A DNA stretch of 5,477 nucleotides from Oscillospiraceae bacterium (GCA_016286595.1 JAEETR010000177.1:1-5477); one strand, 5' to 3'. Numbered from the stretch's first letter, positions 1 to 5,277 are shown. Notes: a model not told the origin generated them from the letters alone. Numbers and translations are program-made.

Positions 1-535
1 AGCCCTCCGGGGACAGCTCCACGGCCTTTCTCAGCTCTATCCACTCCTCACCCTCGCAGTGGGTGTCGAACACGGCGGGCGCGAAGCCCAGGCAGTCGAA
101 GAGCACGGCGTCCTCGGGACGGTTGTCCTCATCGTCCCAGTGGGGCCAGGCTATGCCCAGCATTATGGTGCCGGCGGATACGCTCATAAATGGCTTGCCC
201 ATCTCGTAGAGCTGGCGCAGAAGCACCTTTACGTCCTCCGGGATGCCCCGGATGCCGTCCTCCACCTCGCCGCCGGAGATGAATATCACGTCGCTGTCCG
301 TCAGCGTTTTTCTGGCCTCGTCGCTGCCCCGGTCGGTGCCGAGAAGGCGCACGAGGGTGGTCTTTCCCGCGCCGGCGGGCTCCAGCGTATCGCTCATGTA
401 GCGCATGAAGGCCCGGTCCTCGCCGTTGGCGGTGCCGATATACGCTATGGTCGGGTGCTCCTTCCCCGTCTCGGCAAAGGCTTTTTTCAAAATGGAGGCG
501 CTGTCGCTGCCCCGGCCCCCGGCCAGAAGATACAT
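1..535 (-). CDS. Peptidase S51 / type 1 glutamine amidotransferase-like protein (3' end outside window)
   Basis: Partial; 178 N-terminal residues are visible. It begins MYLLAGGRGSD, followed by a TIAYIGTANGEDRAF strand/loop (29-43), SDVIFISGGEVEDG (81-94) and SVSAGTIMLG (118-127). The SAG at 120-122 is the nucleophile elbow of the S51 fold (peptidase E, cyanophycinase and relatives). Ser120, Asp134/135 and His159 in DTHCEGEEW fall close to the Ser120/Asp135/His157 triad I recall for Salmonella PepE. The members known biochemically hydrolyse Asp-containing dipeptides or cyanophycin; the substrate here is unknown. It lies 4 bases after the CoA ligase stop and is probably the last or a late gene of the operon. 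The ATG at 535 has no well-placed Shine-Dalgarno site. An in-frame TTG at 547, with AAGG upstream, would add four residues and overlap the preceding stop. The fold assignment is confident; hydrolase activity is inferred. Confidence 0.85.
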   Translation of the reverse strand, partial: MYLLAGGRGSDSASILKKAFAETGKEHPTIAYIGTANGEDRAFMRYMSDTLEPAGAGKTTLVRLLGTDRGSDEARKTLTDSDVIFISGGEVEDGIRGIPEDVKVLLRQLYEMGKPFMSVSAGTIMLGIAWPHWDDEDNRPEDAVLFDCLGFAPAVFDTHCEGEEWIELRKAVELSPEG

Positions 536-539
536 GTTT

Positions 540-1862
540 TTACGCAATTATAAATTCCCCTTCCGTCAGCGCCCACTCGTCGAACTCAAACTCCGTGTGG
601 GTGCGCTTGTATTTTCCCGCGGGACCCGGCAGCAGCCGGGGAGAGAACTCCACCTTAACGTCCGCGTCGGCGCCGTAGAGGTCCAGCATGGCCGCCATGG
701 CGGCGTCCTTCGCCGCTTTCTCATCGCCCTTTATTTCAAGGGTGAGGACGTAGGACTTCCTGTCGGTCTGGGACAGGTCGTACTCCCGCACGCCGGGGAC
801 GGCGGATACCGCCCTGTCGGTCATGGCGGTGGTGACGAGGCCGCCGGAGGTGGTGAAGGTGGAGTTGGACACCCGCCCCTCTATCGTATCACAGATGAAG
901 CCCCGGGAGATACCGCAGTCGCAGTCGGGGCCCTTGTGTATGCGCACAAGATCGCCCACGTCGAAGCGGAGCATCACGGCCCAGGGGTTGCCGAAGTTGG
1001 TTACTATAAGCCGCCCCAGATCCGGGCCGCCGTACTCCTTCTTGAGGGGCAGGAACTCGATGCGTGTCCAGGGGATGTTCTGATGATAACGCCCGCACTC
1101 GCAGGTATCCATGACGAAGCCCGTCTCCGTGGTGCCGTAGGAGCTGACCATGGGCGCGCCGAAGGCTTTTTCGATGGCGGCCAGATGTATCACGGAGGGC
1201 AGCTCGTAGGTGAAGGTGATGACGTCGGGGCAGTAGAGCTTTCTGCCGGTGTCAAGGGACCAGAAGGCCAGCTTCGCCAGCAGCGACGGATTTGCCTCCA
1301 GCACCGTGGGGCGGTACTCATCCAGCTCCTTCGCCATACGGTCGAAGTGGGAGCGTTTCCAGCAGATGATGTTCTGCTTTTCGTTCAGGTACAGGAGATT
1401 TCCCATGATGCGGTGGTCCATGGGCAGGTCCTCCTCGCAGCTTATGCCCACGTTCAGGGAGCTGGCCAGGGTGGCCTGCTTCGGGGGATAGGTCAGCTTT
1501 GCGAGATTGGGGTTGAGCTTCCAGCTGTCCATCTCCGCGGCGTGCCACCAGGGCTGATGCCACAGGTTGATGACCTTGTCGCCGGTGGTGCCGCTGGTAA
1601 AGGTATACTCGATTTCGTCGTTTTCAAGGCCGGCGTCGATATCCATGCCGTCGGGCACGGCTCCCGCGGGGAAATACTGCCGCATGGCCGCCTTCGTGAG
1701 GATGGGCAGGGCTGCAAACCTCTCGTCAACGGGCTTGTCCCGGCCAATGTCGTACTTTGCCCAGTGCTCCCGGTAATAGGGCACCTTGTCAAAGGCGAAG
1801 TTCAGCATCTCCTCGGCGCGTCTGTCGTAATCTGCGGGATAATTGAAGCTCTTTTCAAACAT
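540..1862 (-). CDS. PaaK-like AMP-forming CoA ligase / adenylating enzyme
   Basis: 440 residues, a normal length for the phenylacetate-CoA ligase / CapK / coenzyme F390 synthetase-like branch of the ANL superfamily. These enzymes activate a carboxylate as acyl-AMP and usually pass it to CoA. Visible motifs in order are the phosphate loop FTSGTTGDK (88-96), SSYGTTETG (240-248), LRFDVGD (298-304), TIEGR (326-330) before the C-terminal domain, and PGPAGKYKR (412-420) with a likely catalytic lysine. Two CxC pairs (Cys254/256 and Cys314/316) flank the hinge side of the core, as in several PaaK-like proteins, and may bind metal. The ATG at 1862 was chosen because AAGGAGG lies 6 bases upstream. A longer reading to 1928 would run into the KamA-like gene. 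It follows that gene by 22 bases and is followed 4 bases later by the S51-like gene. The substrate cannot be read from the sequence; an aromatic acid or an amino/beta-amino acid are both possible. Confidence 0.9.
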   Translation of the reverse strand: MFEKSFNYPADYDRRAEEMLNFAFDKVPYYREHWAKYDIGRDKPVDERFAALPILTKAAMRQYFPAGAVPDGMDIDAGLENDEIEYTFTSGTTGDKVINLWHQPWWHAAEMDSWKLNPNLAKLTYPPKQATLASSLNVGISCEEDLPMDHRIMGNLLYLNEKQNIICWKRSHFDRMAKELDEYRPTVLEANPSLLAKLAFWSLDTGRKLYCPDVITFTYELPSVIHLAAIEKAFGAPMVSSYGTTETGFVMDTCECGRYHQNIPWTRIEFLPLKKEYGGPDLGRLIVTNFGNPWAVMLRFDVGDLVRIHKGPDCDCGISRGFICDTIEGRVSNSTFTTSGGLVTTAMTDRAVSAVPGVREYDLSQTDRKSYVLTLEIKGDEKAAKDAAMAAMLDLYGADADVKVEFSPRLLPGPAGKYKRTHTEFEFDEWALTEGEFIIA

Positions 1863-1868
1863 AATCTG

Positions 1869-1875
1869 CCTCCTT
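1869..1875 (-). promoter_or_regulatory. Ribosome binding site of the CoA ligase gene
   Basis: AAGGAGG on the minus strand with a 6-base spacer to ATG at 1862. It fixes that start over in-frame codons further upstream and occupies most of the 22-base gap after the KamA-like gene. Confidence 0.85.
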
Positions 1876-1884
1876 GGGCTAAAC

Positions 1885-2982
1885 TCATGGCTGAGGGTAA
1901 CGGTACACGTCCCCCTCATAATTCTCAAAAACCACTTCCTTGTCGTTTATCTCCCGGACGTAATCGTAGCCTATGGGCACCTTGCCGCCGCCTCCCGGGG
2001 CGTCGATGACGAATTTCGGCACCGCAAAACCGGACACGTTGCCCTGGAGTTTATGTATTATGTCAACCCCCGTTTCCACCCTCGTGCGGAAGTGGGCTAT
2101 GCCCTCGGTCAGGTCGCACTGGTAGAGGTAGTAGGGCCGCACGCGGCAGCGCACCAGGTGCAGCACCAGCTTTCTCATGGTGTCGGCGTCGTCGTTGATG
2201 CCCCGAAGCAGTACGGACTGGTTGCCAAGGGGAATGCCCGCGTCGGCCATTTTGTTCAGCGCCGCCTCCGCCTCAGGCGTAAGCTCGCGGTCGTGGTTGA
2301 ACTGCACGTTGATCCACAAGGGCTGGTACTTTTTGAGCATACCGAGAAGCTCGTCGTCTATCCTCATGGGCAGCACGCAGGGCACTCTGGTGCCGATGCG
2401 GATTATCTCAACGTGGGGTATGGCCCTCAGGCGGCTGATGATGGTCTCCAGCCGATCCGTGGGCAGCGTCAGCGGATCGCCGCCGGACACCAGCACGTCC
2501 CGTATCTCCGGATGGGCGCGGATATAGTCCAGCTCATCGTCCAGCTCCCGGGCGGTGGGGGTAACGTCGCTCTCCCCCACGATGCGGCGGCGGGTGCAGT
2601 GGCGGCAGAACATGCCGCACTCCATGGTGGCCAGCAGCAGCACTCTGTCGGGGTAGCGGTGGATTATGTGTGGCGTCACGGCGGAGCCCGTCTCGTTAAG
2701 GGGGTCCGGCGCGTCGTTCGGACTGCGCTCCAGCTCTCTGCGGGAGACGATGCACTGCTTCGTTATGGGGTCCTCCGGGTCGTCAAGGTCGGCAAGAGAC
2801 AGAAAATAGGGCGTGACCGCCATGCGGAAAACGCCGGTACACTCCTCTATCTCCCGGCGGAGTCCCTCGGGCACGCTCACCCATTCGGCCAGCCCGTCGG
2901 CGCTCGTTATCCTGTTTCTCATCTGCCAGTGCCAGTCGTTCCACTGCGGGAACCGTGCGGCCCACTCCTCGGTACGGCTCAC
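1885..2982 (-). CDS. KamA-family radical SAM, PLP-dependent aminomutase-like protein
   Basis: 365 residues from a GTG start. The family moves an amino group from C2 to C3 of an amino acid using a [4Fe-4S] cluster, SAM and PLP. The cluster motif is Cys122-GMF-Cys126-RH-Cys129, followed by RRR (131-133). SGGDPL (166-171), RIGTRVPCVLP (195-205), VQFNHDREL (226-234), RPYYLYQCDLTEG (282-294) and DAPGGGGK (327-334) match lysine 2,3-aminomutase in order. From memory of the Clostridium subterminale enzyme, nearly everything is offset by three: Lys334 would be the PLP lysine and Asp290/Asp327 the lysine-amine-binding aspartates, whereas glutamate 2,3-aminomutase has Lys/Asn there. The protein ends at YRYPQP, just before the Cys-rich zinc motif of that enzyme. 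The GTG start is supported by GGGGAGG 8 bases upstream and a GTGA overlap with the preceding stop. Family membership is certain; a lysine-like substrate is inferred. EpmB-type EF-P modification is an alternative, but nothing nearby supports it. Confidence 0.9.
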   Translation of the reverse strand: MSRTEEWAARFPQWNDWHWQMRNRITSADGLAEWVSVPEGLRREIEECTGVFRMAVTPYFLSLADLDDPEDPITKQCIVSRRELERSPNDAPDPLNETGSAVTPHIIHRYPDRVLLLATMECGMFCRHCTRRRIVGESDVTPTARELDDELDYIRAHPEIRDVLVSGGDPLTLPTDRLETIISRLRAIPHVEIIRIGTRVPCVLPMRIDDELLGMLKKYQPLWINVQFNHDRELTPEAEAALNKMADAGIPLGNQSVLLRGINDDADTMRKLVLHLVRCRVRPYYLYQCDLTEGIAHFRTRVETGVDIIHKLQGNVSGFAVPKFVIDAPGGGGKVPIGYDYVREINDKEVVFENYEGDVYRYPQP

Positions 2983-3989
2983 AGGCCCCACCTCCCCTCG
3001 TCGATGCGCCGGGCGGCGGTCTCCGCCACCGCGCAGATAAGCTCGTTGTACCCGTAGCCAACCGTCTCGGCGGCCATGGGAAAATCGCTGTAGCCCGGGG
3101 CGAGGCCCGGCAGCGGGTTTATCTCAAGAAAACAGGGTCTGCCCTCCCCGTCCATACGGAAATCCACCCGGGCAAGGTCCCGGCAGCCCAGAGCGTTGAA
3201 AACGGTCCTTGCCGCCTCGGTCATCTCGTCGGCGGCGGCCTTCGGCACGTCGGCGGGGCACTGATAGTCCACGTGGCTGCGGTAATCCTTTTTTATCTCG
3301 TAGCTGTATACGTAATACTCCCCCTGGGTGGGATGGCGGTAGATTATCTCCATGGGCGGGAACACCTGCATCGCGCCGCCGTTGCCCAGAATGCCCACGG
3401 TGAACTCCCGGCCGGACAGGTACGTCTCCGCCAGCATGGGCTGTGGGTACTTCTCAAAAAGCGACCTGAGCATGGCTCGCAGCTGTTCCTTATTCTCCGC
3501 CACGGCCCGCTCGGTGACGCCCTTGCCGGAGCCCTCCGCGTTGGGCTTGACCAGGACGGGATACGTCATGTCCGGCAGGTCGTCCTCCCCGCCGGGATAT
3601 ATGAGCGCGTCCGCCGCTGTCCGCACGCCGCAGGAGGCGGCAAGGCGCTTCGTCAGGGACTTGTCCAGCGTGACGGCCAGAGCCGCCGCGTCGCTGCCGG
3701 AGTATGGTATGCCCAGAAGGCCCAGCAGTCCGGGGACCTGGGCTTCCCTGTCCCGGCCTCCCCGGCCCTCGGCGATGTTGAAAACGAAATCTATCTTTTT
3801 ATCCGCAAGCTCCCGGGCAAGGTCGCGTCCGGCCTCTATCACCACGGCGTCGGCCCCGCCGGATTCCAGGGCGGAACGGATGGCCTCCACAGTCTCCGGG
3901 GAGTCGAACTCCGCCTCCTCGTCCGAATCGTGACGGTGCTGAACGTTGGCGACCACGGCAAGCCTGCCCAGCTTTTCAAGTATGCTCAA
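2979..3989 (-). CDS. D-Ala-D-Ala-ligase-like ATP-grasp ligase
   Basis: 336 residues from a TTG start. ATP-grasp ligases of this type couple a carboxylate (via acyl phosphate) to an amine using ATP. Seen in order: a short Rossmann-like N-terminal part with FVFNIAEGRGGRDREAQVPG (68-87), GIPYSGSD (93-100), LDKSLTKRLA (108-117), the nucleotide-binding YPVLVKPNAEGSGKGV (143-158), AETYLSGREFTVGI (187-200), LARVDFR (272-278) and FLEINPLPGLAPGYSDFP (287-304). Asp276, Glu289 and Asn291 are the expected Mg ligands, with Arg274 nearby. The C-terminal half resembles Ddl closely. The N-terminal loop where Ddl carries HGxxGEDG is different here, which argues against D-Ala as the first substrate. It is the first gene of the minus-strand operon and overlaps the KamA-like gene by 4 bases. 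A cell-wall Ddl role is possible but unlikely. Confidence 0.87.
   Translation of the reverse strand: MSILEKLGRLAVVANVQHRHDSDEEAEFDSPETVEAIRSALESGGADAVVIEAGRDLARELADKKIDFVFNIAEGRGGRDREAQVPGLLGLLGIPYSGSDAAALAVTLDKSLTKRLAASCGVRTAADALIYPGGEDDLPDMTYPVLVKPNAEGSGKGVTERAVAENKEQLRAMLRSLFEKYPQPMLAETYLSGREFTVGILGNGGAMQVFPPMEIIYRHPTQGEYYVYSYEIKKDYRSHVDYQCPADVPKAAADEMTEAARTVFNALGCRDLARVDFRMDGEGRPCFLEINPLPGLAPGYSDFPMAAETVGYGYNELICAVAETAARRIDEGRWGL
2991..2997 (-). promoter_or_regulatory. Ribosome binding site for the GTG start of the KamA-like gene
   Basis: GGGGAGG inside the last codons of the ATP-grasp gene, 8 bases before GTG at 2982. The alternative GTG at 2991 directly abuts this site and so has no usable spacing. 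This decides the start. Confidence 0.75.
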
Positions 3990-3994
3990 TTTTT

Positions 3995-4001
3995 CTCCTT
4001 T
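3995..4001 (-). promoter_or_regulatory. Ribosome binding site for the TTG start of the ATP-grasp gene
   Basis: AAAGGAG followed by a 5-base A-rich spacer and TTG AGC ATA CTT. No ATG in this frame has such a site. The more upstream ATG at 4073 would add 28 residues with no family resemblance. Confidence 0.8.
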
Positions 4002-4003
4002 TA

Positions 4004-4015
4004 GGCGTTTTCGCC
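4004..4015 (-). promoter_or_regulatory. Small hairpin just upstream of the ATP-grasp ribosome binding site
   Basis: On the minus strand GGCG-AAAA-CGCC forms a 4-bp stem with a 4-base loop, ending 2 bases before AAAGGAG in the proposed leader. It is short, and any effect on translation is inference. Confidence 0.3.
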
Positions 4016-4055
4016 GATGATAACGTGAAGAAACAATATGGCATGCGCCAAGATG

Positions 4056-4083
4056 ATTGTACTGTATATTCATGGAAAATCAA
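4056..4083 (-). promoter_or_regulatory. Candidate sigma70-type promoter of the minus-strand operon
   Basis: Minus-strand TTGATT (-35, 4083-4078), 16 bases, then TACAAT (-10, 4061-4056). This would start transcription near 4049 and give a leader of about 60 bases before the TTG start. The -35 box overlaps the first TCAAGTA repeat, so a protein bound there would be placed to control the operon. Hexamer matches are 4/6 and 5/6. Confidence 0.5.
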
Positions 4084-4122
4084 GTACGAAAGCAAAAAAT
4101 ATCAAGTATATTTTCCGTACTT
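4080..4122. repeat. Cluster of direct and inverted AAGTA motifs in the divergent promoter region
   Basis: TCAAGTA occurs at 4080-4086 and again at 4102-4108, a 22-base period (about two helical turns). AAGTACG at 4082-4088 is matched by its inverted copy CGTACTT at 4116-4122. Nested inside is AAAATAT (4096-4102), a 5-base spacer, and ATATTTT (4108-4114). This could be a regulator binding array between the divergent genes or an imperfect hairpin. The function is inferred. Confidence 0.45.
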
Positions 4123-4126
4123 TTCC

Positions 4127-4138
4127 GGCGGCGCCGCC
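4127..4138. repeat. GC-only 12-bp perfect palindrome
   Basis: GGCGGCGCCGCC is its own reverse complement and lies as a GC island in an AT-rich intergenic region, followed 4 bases later by TTTTT. It has no loop of its own and no gene upstream on the plus strand, so a terminator role is unlikely. It may be a protein site or chance. Confidence 0.35.
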
Positions 4139-4148
4139 CATCTTTTTA

Positions 4149-4178
4149 TGGACAAAAAGGGCATAGGTCTGCTATTGT
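4149..4178 (+). promoter_or_regulatory. Weak candidate promoter of the lyase-family gene
   Basis: TGGACA (4149-4154, 5/6 to the -35 consensus), 18 bases, TATTGT (4173-4178, 4/6 to the -10). A better isolated -10-like hexamer, TATAAG at 4184-4189, has no good -35 partner at 16-18 bases. Either would give a leader of about 35-45 bases. Confidence 0.3.
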
Positions 4179-4200
4179 TTATCTATAAGGATTTTTGCAT

Positions 4201-4213
4201 CGGGCCAGGCCCG
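4201..4213. promoter_or_regulatory. GC-rich inverted repeat adjoining the lyase ribosome binding site
   Basis: CGGGCC-A-GGCCCG is a perfect 6-bp inverted repeat around one base, ending 2 bases before the AAAGGAG ribosome binding site. As RNA it can fold as CGGG with a 5-base loop and CCCG. As DNA it would be a compact dyad downstream of the candidate promoters. Role unproven. Confidence 0.4.
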
Positions 4214-4215
4214 GG

Positions 4216-4222
4216 AAAGGAG
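4216..4222 (+). promoter_or_regulatory. Ribosome binding site of the lyase-family gene
   Basis: AAAGGAG with a 6-base spacer to ATG at 4229. It fixes this start and rejects an open frame reaching back to 4025, whose extra 68 residues cover the AT-rich intergenic region. Confidence 0.88.
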
Positions 4223-4228
4223 ATAAAT

Positions 4229-5125
4229 ATGTATCACGCCGAGTCACGGGCAACGGTTCTGCGCCGCCTGCTGAAGGAGGAGAAAATCGTCGTCGCCCCG
4301 GGCATAGGGGACGCTCTGGGCGCCAGAATGGCGGAGAACGCCGGGTTCAAGTGCCTTCTCGTCAGCGGCTCCACTATGTCGAACCTGCTTTTGGGTACCT
4401 CTGACGTGGGTATTCTTTCCTACGGCGAGCTGAGAAACAACTTTCTCAACATCGTAAACGCCACCAATCTGCCTATCATCGCCGACGCGGACACGGGCTA
4501 CGGCGGCACCCTGCCCATCTACCGCATGGTGCGGGAGTATGAGGCGCTGGACATTGCCGGTATACAGCTGGAGGACCAGGTGTTCCCCAAGATGTGCGCC
4601 TATTTCTCCAACACCGCCGTCGTCAGCGTGGAGGAGATGTGCGACCGCATCCACGCCGCCTGCGAGGCGCGGCTTAACCCCGATTTTCTCATCATAGCCC
4701 GCACCGACTGCGCCCGCTCACTGGGCTTTGACGAGGCATTGCGCCGCTCGCAGATTTACTACGAGGCCGGCGCCGACATGATATTCGCCACCGTTCCTCC
4801 CTCCGTTGAGGATATGCGCCGCCTGGCCGCCATGCCCTTCCCCGTGTGCACCAGCATCGTGGAGGGTACCGTGAACGAGGATCTGACAGTGGACGAGCTG
4901 GCGGACATGGGCTTCAAGCTGGTGAAATTCCCCCAGACGCTTATCCGGGCCTCCATGAAGGCCATGTACGACGCGCTGCAGGTGCTCCATGACACCGGCT
5001 CCACGAAGGACATACGGGACAGACTCTGCGCCCAGAAGCACCGGGCGGAGAACACGGCGCTGGACGAGTACAACGCCTTCAACGCCCTCATCTCCGACGC
5101 TTCTCCCATAAAGGTACAGGAGTAA
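4229..5125 (+). CDS. Isocitrate lyase / PEP mutase superfamily protein (carbon-carbon lyase type)
   Basis: 298 residues, the usual length for 2-methylisocitrate lyase, 2,3-dimethylmalate lyase, oxaloacetate decarboxylase and PEP mutase relatives, which act on alpha-oxyanion carboxylates with Mg2+. Seen: VAPGIGDALGARMAENAGF (22-40), VSGSTMSN (45-52), Asp59, IADADTGYGG (84-93) with Mg-site Asp86/Asp88, GIQLEDQVFPKMCAYF (111-126) and IIARTDC (155-161). By my count Lys121, Cys123 and Arg158 fall on the same numbers as the catalytic residues I recall for E. coli PrpB. The cysteine favours a lyase over a phosphomutase. Differences from PrpB are AY for GH after Cys123, Thr188 where PrpB has Glu188, and SIVE in place of NITE near 209-212. 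The gene does not look like a canonical methylisocitrate lyase, and no propionate-pathway genes are visible. It is divergent from the minus-strand operon across 239 bases. The exact substrate is unknown. Confidence 0.9.
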   Translation: MYHAESRATVLRRLLKEEKIVVAPGIGDALGARMAENAGFKCLLVSGSTMSNLLLGTSDVGILSYGELRNNFLNIVNATNLPIIADADTGYGGTLPIYRMVREYEALDIAGIQLEDQVFPKMCAYFSNTAVVSVEEMCDRIHAACEARLNPDFLIIARTDCARSLGFDEALRRSQIYYEAGADMIFATVPPSVEDMRRLAAMPFPVCTSIVEGTVNEDLTVDELADMGFKLVKFPQTLIRASMKAMYDALQVLHDTGSTKDIRDRLCAQKHRAENTALDEYNAFNALISDASPIKVQE

Positions 5126-5160
5126 GGCGGGCAAACCACTGAAAAAAGCCGCAAATCATG

Positions 5161-5186
5161 CCGGGGCGGAAAGATCCCGGGCTTTT
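5161..5186 (+). terminator. Possible weak rho-independent terminator after the lyase-family gene
   Basis: CCGGG (5161-5165) pairs with CCCGG (5176-5180) across a 10-base loop, followed by GC and four T's. The stem is only 5 bp and the T-run is short, so this is a weak call. No better stem-loop is seen between the stop codon and the next promoter. Confidence 0.3.
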
Positions 5187-5192
5187 GCACGG

Positions 5193-5215
5193 TATATATT
5201 TCTCCAGAAAATATA
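5193..5215. repeat. Imperfect AT-rich inverted repeat upstream of the peroxidase promoter
   Basis: TATATTTCT, CC, AGAAAATATA pair with a single-base bulge. A perfect TATAAT (5212-5217) overlaps its right end but lacks a -35 at normal spacing. It sits just upstream of the -35 box at 5224 and could be an UP element or a second regulator site. Confidence 0.3.
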
Positions 5216-5223
5216 ATTTCCTG

Positions 5224-5252
5224 TTGACATCCGCGTTCCGGTTGAGTATAAT
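5224..5252 (+). promoter_or_regulatory. Consensus sigma70-type promoter of the glutathione-peroxidase-family gene
   Basis: TTGACA (5224-5229), exactly 17 bases, TATAAT (5247-5252): both hexamers and the spacing match the vegetative consensus. Transcription would begin around 5259, giving a leader of about 36 bases. Such a strong promoter with an overlapping dyad is typical of a gene kept off by a repressor and released on a signal, which is an inference. Confidence 0.88.
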
Positions 5253-5277
5253 TTAATTGAACTCAATTAAATTATAC
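5246..5277. promoter_or_regulatory. Perfect 15-bp inverted repeat, probable repressor operator
   Basis: The left arm GTATAATTTAATTGA and right arm TCAATTAAATTATAC are exact reverse complements around a 2-base centre (AC). The dyad contains the whole -10 box and spans the expected transcription start, so a bound dimer would block RNA polymerase. The AT-rich, TTGA..TCAA-centred symmetry upstream of a peroxidase suggests a MarR/OhrR-like redox regulator. It does not match the Per box or Fur box consensus I know. The regulator itself is not in the window. Transcribed, only the part after the start site would remain, so a hairpin role is less likely. Confidence 0.8.

Noticed and set aside
353..373. 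Walker A-like GAGKTT in the S51-like protein
   Set aside because: The pattern lacks the first glycine (Glu52 stands there), no Walker B follows, and the surrounding motifs identify the S51 fold.
405..2009. Long plus-strand open frame (534 residues) opposite the CoA ligase
   Set aside because: Low-complexity translation rich in Gly, Val, His and Arg with no family motifs. It mirrors a minus-strand gene with clear ANL motifs and is a high-GC antisense artefact.
1843..3057. Plus-strand open frame of 404 residues opposite the KamA-like gene
   Set aside because: No recognisable motif; the opposite strand carries the radical SAM cysteines and PLP motif.
2955..4004. Plus-strand open frame of 349 residues opposite the ATP-grasp gene
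   Set aside because: Shadow of the ATP-grasp gene with no family resemblance.
4127..4147. Terminator formed by GGCGGCGCCGCC plus TTTTT
   Set aside because: There is no upstream plus-strand transcript to terminate, and the palindrome leaves no good loop.
4025..4228. N-terminal extension of the lyase-family protein
   Set aside because: The 68 extra residues come from AT-rich intergenic DNA with promoter-like signals, and AAAGGAG sits 6 bases before the ATG at 4229, where homology to the family begins.
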